From Halobacteriovoraceae bacterium (GTDB lineage: Bacteria > Bdellovibrionota > Bacteriovoracia > Bacteriovoracales > Bacteriovoracaceae), in assembly GCA_002711995.1 (NCBI GenBank), contig PASN01000019.1, positions 124,001-188,000 on the forward strand: a DNA stretch of 64,000 nt. The letters are read 5' to 3'. The translations under genes were made by a program, and so were the position numbers. Positions within the stretch are counted from its first letter, which is position 1. The number at the start of each line of letters is the position of its first letter. Below are positions 53,701 through 62,094 of this stretch, in pieces. The notes below the pieces were generated by a model. The model was not told where the DNA came from. It was given only the letters and a program-made list of their open reading frames with translations, and ran no database searches.

Positions 53701-54052
53701 CTTTTATTTCATAAAATTCTTTGCTTAGCCTTGGTTGTTTTAAGAATTCTCCGTTCTTTTTTCTTATTCGACAGTCCCAAACACTCATGTAGCGCTTCTC
53801 GGAACATGAGAATTCAAGTTCTATTTTACCCTCGGCCTGGCCTAGAGTTATGAAATCACCTTGAGTAAGATTTCTCTTATAGTTTTGTCCGTATAGCGCC
53901 AATGCGATTGAGTTTAAAATTGAAGACTTCCCAGCTCCTGTGTCGCCAGTGATGGCAAAGCTTCCATGATCCGCCTGAAACTCGTCAAAGTCTATGAAGT
54001 GTTCGCCTTTGAGGGAGGCAATATTGTAAATTCTTAGTTTATGAATCTTCAT
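50792..54052 (-). CDS. sbcC: SbcC exonuclease subunit (Rad50-type ATPase)
   Basis: 1086 residues. The SMC-like ATPase partner of SbcD processes hairpins and blocked DNA ends. Walker A GDTGAGKSS is at 36-44; two long coiled coils flank the zinc hook C519-V-V-C522; the C-terminal lobe has the signature STLSGGETFMVSLAMALALA, Walker B SFFIDEGFGTLD and a downstream His switch region. Length is normal. The start overlaps sbcD by 14 nt. Confidence 0.95.
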   Translation of the reverse strand: MKIHKLRIYNIASLKGEHFIDFDEFQADHGSFAITGDTGAGKSSILNSIALALYGQNYKRNLTQGDFITLGQAEGKIELEFSCSEKRYMSVWDCRIRKKNGEFLKQPRLSKEFYEIKGGEKHILDISPEDVIHLNFEQFCKTIILNQGQFAKFLTSGFKDRKDILEKLYHGEKLQGLNPLLRSKINQLVGQVEKIEAEISGLGQGLLDDVSEEGLNTLDEELKTLKAKHNFLDELNSHFKDISHLNEKIKEAKFKIEELEHKKKEQTRLLNDKSKEHEEFNKKRDSFLTKQKELSPKLHQAIEGKKTLAQTNGKIDQETQIIEKLTSNHQNEKANLDKLSKKLKQKEAQLAELSSSPLFKKLEPDNFLKLKDLYHNWLKAHSELGGAKKLNDHHRQLYTETSNELKSLSTEQSEAVESLKSLQEQLKVHDPDKLHKRQSELQVTLTRLETHHRELSSISEEMESSKEALTKNAQEIKRLEDKDLENQKQIEIQKDALKARKLEGARHICIEESIENNVCVVCESTDISHLNLSEIQTEQEKIAQYESNLEKLDQVANELFQSIERVRTSQKAHQATEKKLKEKVTSIKGHFLSANHAALEPLGLEKEEDLSILDEKLRESFNQVKQNVEKAQELQSRMHTVAEKTRSLNSRISSLRQRLDKLKIDGEASSNRLRSLKQDLENYEKEIFKVAGLDDPSKIKAFIDLVEKAQEVQNDMRTTEQSKLHSIEKIKDFEQRIKENKSGLESLIKDSQALDQKIKAITGGADPQVTLNELEKESDLFEFNKRKIENDIKSLEIEKSALFSRAHTFSEQLKEQQSLLLIHWQQMTDHLNGDRPKLREELEGPLGEIQKQELPCDEEVLKITKDLTHESLGHSKETLSEFQERITEYKTILARQNAAKEKIKEHKKELQKAQELKSQWEELYQLIGKDEFRNYILAMVEKVLIQQTNIELGKLCDGRYLIQHKRASSKLAPDFYIIDKFRGEELRKVSTLSGGETFMVSLAMALALAELTRGSADLDSFFIDEGFGTLDQDSLEDALAMLQDIETRGKQIGLISHVKELTQRIPVNIHLQKNQLGNSKIEIVYN

Positions 54053-55241
54053 CGCCGCTCTCGTCTATTAAGGCCTTAAAGTGTTGCTCGAGGTAAGTGG
54101 GAACGGCCTCGGACTGTGGATACTTTTCTTTATAGAAACGCTTAAATAACTCAACAACATTAAGCTCATTGGCGCCTATGCTCTCGGGTTCAATGGTGTC
54201 TTTTTCTTTAAGTATGGGAAGGAAAGACAATAGCTCACAGTCAAGCTTTGAGCATAGCTCTTTTACGATGTCCACCATTCCTGTTCGGGATTCAAGCATC
54301 TCCATCTGAACTTCCACATAAGGAAGAAGTTCTCCCTGAACATTTTTGAGTTTTTTCTCAATGTCAGACTCATAAGTTTGAGAGTTTGTTTTTACTTGGA
54401 CCAACTCTCTGAAGACAGGTATCTCAACTTTTTCATGAGAGATGAGGCCGTTGTCAAAAATCATATTGCTTATATGCTTTTGCTTGCTCTCTGAAAAGCG
54501 CATCTGAAGCGGCGATCCTGTGTAGATGGAAGGAGGCTCTTGCGATAAGGCCTGATACTTATGGATATGCCCTAAGGCGGCATAGTCCGTATTTCCCTTA
54601 AGCCAATCTATTGAGACAGACTCGATCCCGCTAAGTCCAATAAAATGCTCTGAACCTGTGGCGGCATAATCACCGAAAACGTGGTGGGACAAAAGCATTT
54701 TGTTTTTGGTGGCCTCTTCTGGCCAGTACTCAAAAAATCTCTTGAGAGTATTCTTGAAAACTTCTTCCCTTGGAAGCTCCTCATCAAACATATCAAGTTC
54801 GCTTGCAAGTTTTATAAGCTCATAGTTTCTAAAGTAGGGAAGTGACTTAATCCAAAGATCATTTCCATTAATATTTAAATGGCAAATATTCTTTCTTAAT
54901 TCTGTCTCAAGCCTGGGATATAGATGTGTTTTGTTGTCTTTTAAGAGGTTTTTAGGTGCAGCGATAAGGCCTTGAGAGTCATGATTGCCGCTGATAACCA
55001 CAGTTTGAACTCCAAGGTCATTCACCTTTTTTAAGAAGTCGTAATAGTTTTTTAAAGCGCTGTGGGCCGGTGTGGGGGAGTCAAAGATATCGCCTGCAAT
55101 AACTAAAACATCCGCGCTCTGAGATTCAAGGTGGCCAACTAGCCAATTTAGAAAAAGAAGGTGCTCTTCTTCTCTGTCTTTTCTATAAAGACGTTTTCCC
55201 AAGTGCCAGTCGGAAGTATGTACTACTTTGATTTGTCCCAT
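54039..55241 (-). CDS. sbcD: SbcD nuclease subunit (Mre11-type)
   Basis: 400-residue metallophosphoesterase. Dinuclear metal motifs are in order: TSDWHLGK (residues 10-17), VIAGDIFDS, VISGNHDSQ, LLSHHVFG and ALGHIHKYQ. A C-terminal capping region follows (about 280-400). Acts with SbcC in double-strand break and hairpin processing. AAGG lies just before the ATG. It sits 8 nt after ricT. Confidence 0.95.
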   Translation of the reverse strand: MGQIKVVHTSDWHLGKRLYRKDREEEHLLFLNWLVGHLESQSADVLVIAGDIFDSPTPAHSALKNYYDFLKKVNDLGVQTVVISGNHDSQGLIAAPKNLLKDNKTHLYPRLETELRKNICHLNINGNDLWIKSLPYFRNYELIKLASELDMFDEELPREEVFKNTLKRFFEYWPEEATKNKMLLSHHVFGDYAATGSEHFIGLSGIESVSIDWLKGNTDYAALGHIHKYQALSQEPPSIYTGSPLQMRFSESKQKHISNMIFDNGLISHEKVEIPVFRELVQVKTNSQTYESDIEKKLKNVQGELLPYVEVQMEMLESRTGMVDIVKELCSKLDCELLSFLPILKEKDTIEPESIGANELNVVELFKRFYKEKYPQSEAVPTYLEQHFKALIDESGDEDS

Positions 55242-55249
55242 GGCCTTTA

Positions 55250-56662
55250 TTAAGAATCAGACTTCTTGGAATCCTTGTTGCCAGGTTTTTGCCCTTGTCT
55301 AGGTCCTCTTCTGCGATTTCCGCCTTTTCTTGGAGGTCTCTTTCCCCTTGGGCGTCTATCTCCACGATCTTGTCGAGGTTTAGATTCTCTCTTTTCTTTA
55401 GGGTCCTCACTCGGAACGGCTTCTTCAGCTGGAGAGGCTTCTGGTCTTTCTCTCTCAACACGGTGGCCGTGCTTTTTCAAGGCCTCTCTTTCAATCTTAA
55501 GAAGCTCTTTTTCTTTCTTGGCCTCTACTTGCTGAGGAGTTGTTTGTTGTTCTTCCTGGGAAACACCTGTGAGTTCTTCGAAAACTTCGGAAGCATATGT
55601 TCCTGCTTTAATCTTAAGTTTGTTGATCTCGTTTTCAAAACGTCTTGAGTTTTTGGCCTGAACATCGTTTAGGCCTAATACTGTATTTGTCTCATCAGAA
55701 ATATTTTCGAAACGCTCTGGCATATTAACGTCGCTTCGCTTGAGCTTTCTTTTAAAATAACTTTGAGTGTATCTTTTAATTTTTCCACGTTCTGTAAGCA
55801 CGTCGAACTGCTCACTCAAAATATGAAGTCTAAAGATTTTCCCCTTGTCCCCATTGGTCGTTTCAATAAATGATCCCTCTGGCGGAAGTTTCTTTCTCTT
55901 TTGATGATAGACTTCATCTTCGTATTGAAGACAACATTTGAGTTGGCCACAAACACCATTAAGCTTTGAGTAGTTCAAAGTAAGGTTTTGGTTCTTGGCC
56001 ATTTTGATAGAGACATTGCCGTATCTTGATAGGAATGAGGAGCAACAAAGCTCTCTTCCACATGGGCCTAATGCACCCATAGATGCAGAGCGGTCCCTAA
56101 CGCTGATCTGACGAAGCTCTATTCTGAGCTTTAGCTCGCCCACAAGGTCTTTAACTAGGCCTCTAAAGTCAACTCTTGCTGGGGCCACAAAGTAAAACAC
56201 AACCTTTTTACCAAATTGGGTGAACTCAACATGCGTGAGGTTCATATCCAAGTTGTGTTTATCAATTAGGCGCTGGCAAAGCGTTTCTGTTTCTTTTTGC
56301 TTCTGGTAGGTTTCTTTTTCACTAACAATGTCTTCTTCACTAGCGATTTTATTGATGCTTCTAAGAGGAAGCATGGACTTGTCAAAAGGAAGCTCATAGG
56401 TGAATGAGTTTACGTATCCAACGGCCATCCCACGATCACTCATGGCCATCACTTTTTGTCCGTAGGCGAGCTTTCTCTGCCCAATCAGGAAAGGGTAGCT
56501 TCTAGCATGTCCAGGAAACCTAACTCTTACAAATTTAAGAGGCTGTCCTGGCTGAAATCTGCAATTGGATTCAGTTACCTCTTCCTTGATGGAAGATTGG
56601 GAAACATAATTTTTTTCTATATCTTGGGAGCTCTCGCTTTCGGAGCTAGTATTTTCGTTCAT
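55250..56662 (-). CDS. ricT: RicT/YaaT-like PSP1-domain protein with basic tail
   Basis: 470 residues. The PSP1 C-terminal domain (about 120-260) carries the Fe-S cysteine set C201, C206, C207, C238, C243, C244 (GPCGRELCC, GVCGQLKCC). In Bacillus, RicT works with RicA and RicF on [4Fe-4S] clusters to steer RNase Y. Here a ~30-residue acidic leader and a ~170-residue extension are added, ending in a strongly basic Arg/Lys/Gly/Pro-rich tail (RRPRGKRPPRKGGNRRR) that would suit RNA binding. Gene order tmk-holB-ricT matches Firmicutes. No ricA/ricF in the window. Confidence 0.85.
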   Translation of the reverse strand: MNENTSSESESSQDIEKNYVSQSSIKEEVTESNCRFQPGQPLKFVRVRFPGHARSYPFLIGQRKLAYGQKVMAMSDRGMAVGYVNSFTYELPFDKSMLPLRSINKIASEEDIVSEKETYQKQKETETLCQRLIDKHNLDMNLTHVEFTQFGKKVVFYFVAPARVDFRGLVKDLVGELKLRIELRQISVRDRSASMGALGPCGRELCCSSFLSRYGNVSIKMAKNQNLTLNYSKLNGVCGQLKCCLQYEDEVYHQKRKKLPPEGSFIETTNGDKGKIFRLHILSEQFDVLTERGKIKRYTQSYFKRKLKRSDVNMPERFENISDETNTVLGLNDVQAKNSRRFENEINKLKIKAGTYASEVFEELTGVSQEEQQTTPQQVEAKKEKELLKIEREALKKHGHRVERERPEASPAEEAVPSEDPKEKRESKPRQDRGDRRPRGKRPPRKGGNRRRGPRQGQKPGNKDSKKSDS

Positions 56663-56716
56663 TTATAGTCCATATGGGTGTCTGGTTAACCATTGTCTAG
56701 TTAATCAAGCGATCAG

Positions 56717-57484
56717 TCAAGAATTAGACAAGCTCGAGGATTGGCCTTCAATCTCTAAATAAATTTCCCTCAATCTGGCCAGTCTAGAGTAGCTGTTGTG
56801 GTTAAATTTTGAGTCTTCCGCTTGTGCTTCCAGATATTTTTGTGCCTTGCGGAATAGTTGGGCATTGGAGTTTGGATCTATTTGGTCAAGAAGTGCCTGG
56901 GCCAGTGATACCTCTTCCTCCTTGCGGGTTTTGAAAAAGTCGCAAAACTGGTGCATGTCCTTTTTCTCCAGCTTCTTTCTCCAAGCCCCAAGGTCTGCCT
57001 GTTCAAGGGCCGTTTGTTTGACCATGGCGCGAATTGTTATCGCTCTAGAATCAATCGTTGGAAGAACTTTCACTAAAGAAGGGTTTAAGAGAAAAATGGT
57101 TGAGCTAACCGGTGGTTCTTCAAAGATCTTTAAAAGTTTGTTGTTGTGAATCTCCGATAGTTTTGAAAGATCTTCTATGACCACAAACTTTCTGTCCGCT
57201 CGGGTCGGCAAATGGGATAAAAACTTGGAAACCAAGTCCACCACCGACTTGTCATAAAACTTTTTGTTCACAAGCTCATCATCTAAAATGAGCACATCTT
57301 CATTGTTTTTTAATTCGCTGGTTTGGGCATTTTTTGACTTGAAGAACTCTTGCACTATCTGCTCTGTCCAGCGCATGAGGTCCTTTTTTGGGTCCTTGGC
57401 CCTTCCAGGAGGGTTAACAATAAAGAAGTGGCCAATCATAGATTTTTTGGCCTTTTCCACTAAGTTTTTTTGTATATTGTCCAC
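56717..57484 (-). CDS. holB: DNA polymerase III δ'-like subunit
   Basis: 255 residues from GTG with AAAGG upstream. AAA+ clamp-loader fold without Walker A, as usual for δ'. It retains RKFVVIEDLSKLSEIHNNKLLKIFEEPP (sensor/Walker B region; split here as VVIEDLSKLS and KLLKIFEEPP), STIFLLNPSL and the sensor-1 SRAITIRA. Shorter than E. coli δ' (334), with a reduced C-terminal collar domain. It starts 3 nt after tmk, the same neighbour as in Bacillus, which supports the call. Confidence 0.82.
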   Translation of the reverse strand: MDNIQKNLVEKAKKSMIGHFFIVNPPGRAKDPKKDLMRWTEQIVQEFFKSKNAQTSELKNNEDVLILDDELVNKKFYDKSVVDLVSKFLSHLPTRADRKFVVIEDLSKLSEIHNNKLLKIFEEPPVSSTIFLLNPSLVKVLPTIDSRAITIRAMVKQTALEQADLGAWRKKLEKKDMHQFCDFFKTRKEEEVSLAQALLDQIDPNSNAQLFRKAQKYLEAQAEDSKFNHNSYSRLARLREIYLEIEGQSSSLSNS

Positions 57485-57487
57485 AAT

Positions 57488-58159
57488 TTAGCCTTTAATT
57501 AGTTTTTGGGCAGCACTCAAGATGTCGCTGGATACTTCATCCTGTGTTTTCTTCCCATCAATTACTTGGAAACGTTCTGTAAAAATTGAACAGGCATGGT
57601 CATAGCCTTCTATCAATTTTGTGTAGAACTGGGAGTTCTCTTTCTCAAAATAGTCTTTCTTTGAGCCACGATGGTCTTGCCTCTTCATAGAAGTCTCAAG
57701 ATCAATCTTTAAATAAAAGGTGAGGGAAGGAACAATTGTAAGAGGATGCCTGTTGTGTATCTCAAGAACGCTTTGGGCTCCAAGTCCTCTTGCGCTTCCT
57801 TGGTAGGCCAGGGAGCTGTCTATATAGCGGTCCACGATGACGATATTGTCTTTTTCCTCCAGCAAGGGGATTATTCTTTGTTCAAGGAGCTGTGCCCTAG
57901 AGGCGGCCATAAGACATGCCTCGGCAACCGGCGAGATTTTTTCTTCCGAAGTGAGGATGGCCTCCCGCATTTTTTCTCCAAATGGAGTTCCGCCTGGCTC
58001 TCTCATTAATGTCACATTGAGCCCAAGCTCTTCAAGTGATGCTTTTAATCTTTGAATTTGAGTTGTTTTGCCTGAGCCTTCAATGCCTTCAAAGCTTAAG
58101 AATAAGGAATTCGTAGGTCTATAAGGTTGAAACCGGGCAATAAGATTTTGATCTATCAT
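57488..58159 (-). CDS. tmk: Thymidylate kinase
   Basis: 223 residues; phosphorylates dTMP to dTDP. The P-loop EGIEGSGKTT is at 24-33, then MREPGGTPFGEKMREAIL (dTMP contact), the VDRYIDSSLAYQGSARG signature, and a lid (KRQDHRGSKKDYFE). A 15-residue N-terminal extension precedes the usual start of the family. AGGG lies 4-5 nt before the ATG. First gene of a tmk-holB-ricT-sbcD-sbcC series. Confidence 0.95.
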   Translation of the reverse strand: MIDQNLIARFQPYRPTNSLFLSFEGIEGSGKTTQIQRLKASLEELGLNVTLMREPGGTPFGEKMREAILTSEEKISPVAEACLMAASRAQLLEQRIIPLLEEKDNIVIVDRYIDSSLAYQGSARGLGAQSVLEIHNRHPLTIVPSLTFYLKIDLETSMKRQDHRGSKKDYFEKENSQFYTKLIEGYDHACSIFTERFQVIDGKKTQDEVSSDILSAAQKLIKG

Positions 58160-58200
58160 ATTGCCCTATAGATATCACGGCCTAAGAAGCTTCTTCAAGC

Positions 58201-59469
58201 TTATTCAAAGTCTGAATACTCTTCGTAAGCTGGCTCATCTTGGTATTCAGCTTCTCTGCTTTCTTGTTCAGGTGGAAGCTCTTCTGGATAGTCTTGCTCT
58301 TCAGGATAATCCGGATAATCTGGACTGTCTGTATACTCACCATTGTCATCCATTGGTGGATTGTCTTCATTTCTATTTAAAATTTCGCCTGCAAGCTCTC
58401 TTGTAAGCTCTTCCCGCACCATTGGGTCTTCAATATCAAGATTTTCGAAGTCCTCATATGTGTGTGAGATTCTCTCTTCCTCTCTAAATCTTTCCGGTCT
58501 ATTTCTTTTTACTCTGTCATTTCTAGGACTTCTGTCCTCGTACTTCTTAGCTCTCTGCACTCTCGCAGGACGCTTTCTCTTGTTTTTATTCACTGACGCG
58601 GGCTTTCTTACCCTTGTCCCTCGATCTGTATTGTTTATACGCTTTGTGTCTCCCTCAAAAGTTTCTCCCAGCTGATGAGAGTCATCGATTGATGAGGAGT
58701 TAAACGTATTGAATGCGGCACTAACAACTAAGACAAGACCCATCGCCATTGAAAATTTCTTCCAAGAAAATGATTTCTTGGCTTTAACTTGGGGAAATTG
58801 AGCGACAGTGGCCAGGGACTCTTGCTCCTGAGGCTTGTCTTTGGCCATGGTTTGACCTTTGTCGTTTCCACGTCCGATATAGGCTAGTCCTGAGATGGCC
58901 GTGCTGTCTTCTTTCTTTTGCGCTAAAGAAACCACCTTGGAGTACATTTCCTCTTCAGTCTTACTGAAAAGCTCCGGTTCTGGTTGAAAGGGAAGTTCTT
59001 CTTGGTTTTGTCTTAATCTTCTGTCAAAGGCGTGATGCTCATAGAGCTTAATCCAGGTCTTTCCATCATCAACACTCACTTCCTGGTTTAGGACGATCTC
59101 TTTTTGAGCAACTTTTTGTTTTAATTCATCCAAGGTGTATGGACCGTTCTTTTGGCCATTGGTTAAAACTAAAAAACTTTCGCTATTAATCAGTCCCTGT
59201 GCCGGAACCAGTTTAGGTCTTCTTCTTTGAAATTCGGATATCGTGTAGAAGCTTTTCCACTTTTCAGAAACCACATTAAAGGCCTTGCAGCCATCGTATA
59301 GTTCTTCGTTCTTTGCCGAATGCTCTCTAAGCATTTCAGTTGAAAATGGGCCGAATACATCGCCCTCATCAAATTGAAGCATCCAAAGATCAGACTTTGA
59401 GAGTCCTGATGCCTCAAACTCTTCATCTGTTATAGGGCTTAAGTTAAATGTTTGATCATTTCCATCCAT
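58201..59469 (-). CDS. GYF-like domain membrane protein with charged tail
   Basis: 422 residues. Two GYF_2-like domains are at about 28-80 (WMLQFDEGDVFGPFSTEML) and 98-145 (SFLVLTNGQKNGPYTLDEL), then a linker and a single membrane helix (about 240-256). A very basic stretch (about 290-340, RVRKPASVNKNKRKRPARV) and a very acidic, Pro/Tyr/Glu-rich end follow. GYF domains bind proline-rich peptides. With the GYF part inside the cell, the charged tail would lie in the periplasm; topology is inferred. GGAG precedes the ATG. Specific role unknown. Confidence 0.75.
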   Translation of the reverse strand: MDGNDQTFNLSPITDEEFEASGLSKSDLWMLQFDEGDVFGPFSTEMLREHSAKNEELYDGCKAFNVVSEKWKSFYTISEFQRRRPKLVPAQGLINSESFLVLTNGQKNGPYTLDELKQKVAQKEIVLNQEVSVDDGKTWIKLYEHHAFDRRLRQNQEELPFQPEPELFSKTEEEMYSKVVSLAQKKEDSTAISGLAYIGRGNDKGQTMAKDKPQEQESLATVAQFPQVKAKKSFSWKKFSMAMGLVLVVSAAFNTFNSSSIDDSHQLGETFEGDTKRINNTDRGTRVRKPASVNKNKRKRPARVQRAKKYEDRSPRNDRVKRNRPERFREEERISHTYEDFENLDIEDPMVREELTRELAGEILNRNEDNPPMDDNGEYTDSPDYPDYPEEQDYPEELPPEQESREAEYQDEPAYEEYSDFE

Positions 59470-59602
59470 AGCATTCTCCGGTGCTTTTGCTTCATAGACT
59501 TATTCGGACGGATAGGTGCTAAACCTTTGAAGGGGATTTATTGATTGGAAATATTTGCCTGATGTGTTAAAAAAATGCCTCAAAGACAGAAGGTGTAACA
59601 CT

Positions 59603-60061
59603 ATGCAAGAACCTAGCAAAAACAGTGCTGTAGAACAGATTATTGAGCGATTTAATCAATACTCCGATTGGGAGGACCGTTACAGGGAGCTCATTAAAAC
59701 AGGTAAGTCTCTAAATGAACTTGATGAATCCCAGAAGATTGACAAGTTTAAGGTTAGAGGGTGTCAATCCCAAGTCTGGCTTGTTCCAGAATTAAAAGAT
59801 GGAAAAGTTCTATTTAAAGCGGATAGCGACGCAGTGCTTGTTAAGGGGATTGTTGCTCTTTTGGTTGAGGCCTATTCTGGATTGACTCCTGAGGAGATCA
59901 CGTCCCAGGACACAGGTTTTCTCAAAGAGATAGGCATCACCGAACATCTTTCCATGAACAGGACAAATGGCCTGGCCAACATGGTTAAGCAAATTAAAAT
60001 GTACGCAATCGCGTTTCAATCACTCATAGCAAAGGGCGTTACCAATGTTCCAACACTCTAG
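59603..60061 (+). CDS. sufE: SufE-family sulfur acceptor
   Basis: 152 residues from the ATG at 59603 (GAAGG 8-9 nt upstream; an earlier in-frame start at 59555 gives an unlikely N-terminus). SufE accepts persulfide sulfur from SufS; the acceptor is C54 in VRGCQSQVWL, followed by FKADSDAVLVKGIVALLVEAYSG. No sufS or sufBCD is present in the window. It overlaps hemB by 17 nt, so the two are co-translated. Confidence 0.9.
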   Translation: MQEPSKNSAVEQIIERFNQYSDWEDRYRELIKTGKSLNELDESQKIDKFKVRGCQSQVWLVPELKDGKVLFKADSDAVLVKGIVALLVEAYSGLTPEEITSQDTGFLKEIGITEHLSMNRTNGLANMVKQIKMYAIAFQSLIAKGVTNVPTL

Positions 60062-61031
60062 GCCAAGAAGATTAAGAAGAAGCGACGCCATTAGAGCAAT
60101 GGTTGAGGAGAACAACGTCAGTGCCAGCGACCTTATTGCTCCTCTATTTTTTATAGAAGGCACGTCTCAGAAGGTTGCAATTGACTCTATGCCAGGGCAG
60201 TCAAGGTTTAGCGTGGACTTGCTTGTGGATGAAGTCTTAAAGCTTCAGGACCTTGGCGTTAAAACGGTGGCGCTCTTTCCAGCAATCGAGGAGTCACTTA
60301 AAACCAAAGATGCTAAAGAAGCACATAATGAGAAAGGTCTTAACCAAAGGGCCGTAAGAGCTGTTAAAGAAAAAGCTCCTGAGATGACTATCATGACAGA
60401 TGTGGCGCTGGACCCATACTCCAGTGACGGACATGATGGCCTTGTGGACCCAAATACAGGGGAAATTTTAAATGATCCAACTTTAGAGGTTCTTTGCAAA
60501 ATGGCGCTTGCTCAGGCAAGAGCTGGAAGCGATATCGTTGGTCCAAGTGACATGATGGATGGGAGAGTGGGAGCTATTCGGGAAGCGCTTGACGCTGAAG
60601 GCTTCACCAATGTGCTTATAATGTCCTACCCCGCAAAGTACGCCAGCCATTTTTACGGGCCTTTTAGAGACGCATTGGATTCTGCGCCTAAAGCCGGAGA
60701 CAAGAAAACCTATCAAATGAACTATGCCAATAGAAGAGAGGCCTTAAAAGAGCTTGAGCTTGATATCAATGAAGGCGCTGACATTGTTATGGTCAAACCT
60801 GGACTCAGCTATCTAGATATTATTAGCGATCTAAAACAGCATTGCCACCTTCCGGTAGCAGCTTACAATGTGAGTGGGGAGTATGCGATGGTGAAGGCCG
60901 CCCAAGAAAAAGGCTGGCTTGATGGGGAAATGATTATGGTTGAAACCCTAACCTCCTTTAAAAGGGCCGGCGCAGACATAATTCTTACCTATTTTGCGCA
61001 AGAGATGGCCAAGTTTTTGAAAAATCATTAA
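60045..61031 (+). CDS. hemB: Porphobilinogen synthase (5-aminolevulinate dehydratase)
   Basis: 328 residues; condenses two 5-aminolevulinates in heme synthesis. Schiff-base lysines are K198 (YPAKYASHFYGPFRDA) and K251 (VKPGLSYLD). The active-site metal segment reads DVALDPYSSDGHDG, the Asp/Ala version rather than the zinc-binding Cys-rich form, so the enzyme is probably magnesium-dependent or metal-independent at that site. AAAGGGCG lies before the ATG, inside sufE. Confidence 0.95.
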   Translation: MFQHSRPRRLRRSDAIRAMVEENNVSASDLIAPLFFIEGTSQKVAIDSMPGQSRFSVDLLVDEVLKLQDLGVKTVALFPAIEESLKTKDAKEAHNEKGLNQRAVRAVKEKAPEMTIMTDVALDPYSSDGHDGLVDPNTGEILNDPTLEVLCKMALAQARAGSDIVGPSDMMDGRVGAIREALDAEGFTNVLIMSYPAKYASHFYGPFRDALDSAPKAGDKKTYQMNYANRREALKELELDINEGADIVMVKPGLSYLDIISDLKQHCHLPVAAYNVSGEYAMVKAAQEKGWLDGEMIMVETLTSFKRAGADIILTYFAQEMAKFLKNH

Positions 61032-61041
61032 GCTTTAGCTT

Positions 61042-62094
61042 ATGCGTTTTCTTTTAATCAGGTTTTCAAGCCTGGGCGATATTGTGCTGCAGACATCATT
61101 TGCTTCTTGGCTAAAGTCCAAGTATCCAGATTGTCATATTAGCTTCCTTACCCTTAAAGGCAATGAAGCGTTAATTGAAGGGCATCCACATATCGATGAG
61201 ATACTGACCTATAAGAAAATGTCGGGAGCAAAGGATCTGAAGAATCTATACTCCTTCACAAGGTCCGTCCTAAAACCTAAGAGATTTAATCTCATTGTTG
61301 ATCTGCATGGAACAACCCGCTCATTTTTTACTCGTTGCTTCTTGCCTGAGGCCCAGGCATTGCCAATGGATAAGAGAAGGTTTGAAAGATCTCTCTTGGT
61401 GAACACAAAAATTGATCTGCTTAAAAAAGAAAAAACTCTTCACGATCGAAACATTTCTGATTTGGCATGGGCGTTTAATAGCTCCTATGATGAAGGCGAG
61501 CTTCTTGAATTCATTGAACTAAGTTTTCCGGGATCAAAGTCCCTGACCACAAGCTCTGTGAGCGCTAAGTTTGAAAAACAAAAAACCGTGGTGATTGCTC
61601 CCGGGGCAAGCTTTGTTCCAAAGCGATGGCCAGTGGACAAGTTTTATGAAGTTGCATCGGAAATACTCAATCAGAGCTCATTCAATTGCGTTGTGGTGGG
61701 CGGCCAGGAAGATGACTTTTGTTCGGTTTTTAATGAGCTTGAAAAGCAATTTCCTGAGAGACTTAAGAATCTTCAAGGAAAGCTAAGTCTTGCGCAGTCG
61801 ATGGAAGTTGTCGCAGAGGGCTCACTGTTAATTGGCAATGACTCCTTGATGGCACATGTTGCTGAATCCTGTTCAATACCTGTGTATTCTATCTTTGGTC
61901 CAACAAGCGAGTCTTTTGGCTTCTCTCCACGGCTTAAGGATTCAAAAGTTTTCTCTGTCAACTTGTGGTGCAGGCCATGCTCAACAACTGGCTCTAAAGC
62001 GTGCTTTAGGAAAAAACAATATTGTATGACGATGGTGAGTTCACAGTCCGTGGCCGAAAAGGCACTTGAATATTTAAGAGGGATGGATGTTTAG
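61042..62094 (+). CDS. GT9 heptosyltransferase-like protein
   Basis: 350 residues, GT-B fold. N-terminal IRFSSLGDIVLQTSFASWLK is the ADP-heptose:LPS heptosyltransferase pattern. The C-terminal half shows VVIAPGASFVPKRWP, VVVGGQEDDF and the donor loop GNDSLMAHVAESCSIPVYSIFGPTS. Adds heptose or a similar sugar to the LPS core; RfaF versus RfaC cannot be decided. It lies next to a WaaA-like gene (8-nt overlap), consistent with inner-core assembly. Confidence 0.85.
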   Translation: MRFLLIRFSSLGDIVLQTSFASWLKSKYPDCHISFLTLKGNEALIEGHPHIDEILTYKKMSGAKDLKNLYSFTRSVLKPKRFNLIVDLHGTTRSFFTRCFLPEAQALPMDKRRFERSLLVNTKIDLLKKEKTLHDRNISDLAWAFNSSYDEGELLEFIELSFPGSKSLTTSSVSAKFEKQKTVVIAPGASFVPKRWPVDKFYEVASEILNQSSFNCVVVGGQEDDFCSVFNELEKQFPERLKNLQGKLSLAQSMEVVAEGSLLIGNDSLMAHVAESCSIPVYSIFGPTSESFGFSPRLKDSKVFSVNLWCRPCSTTGSKACFRKKQYCMTMVSSQSVAEKALEYLRGMDV

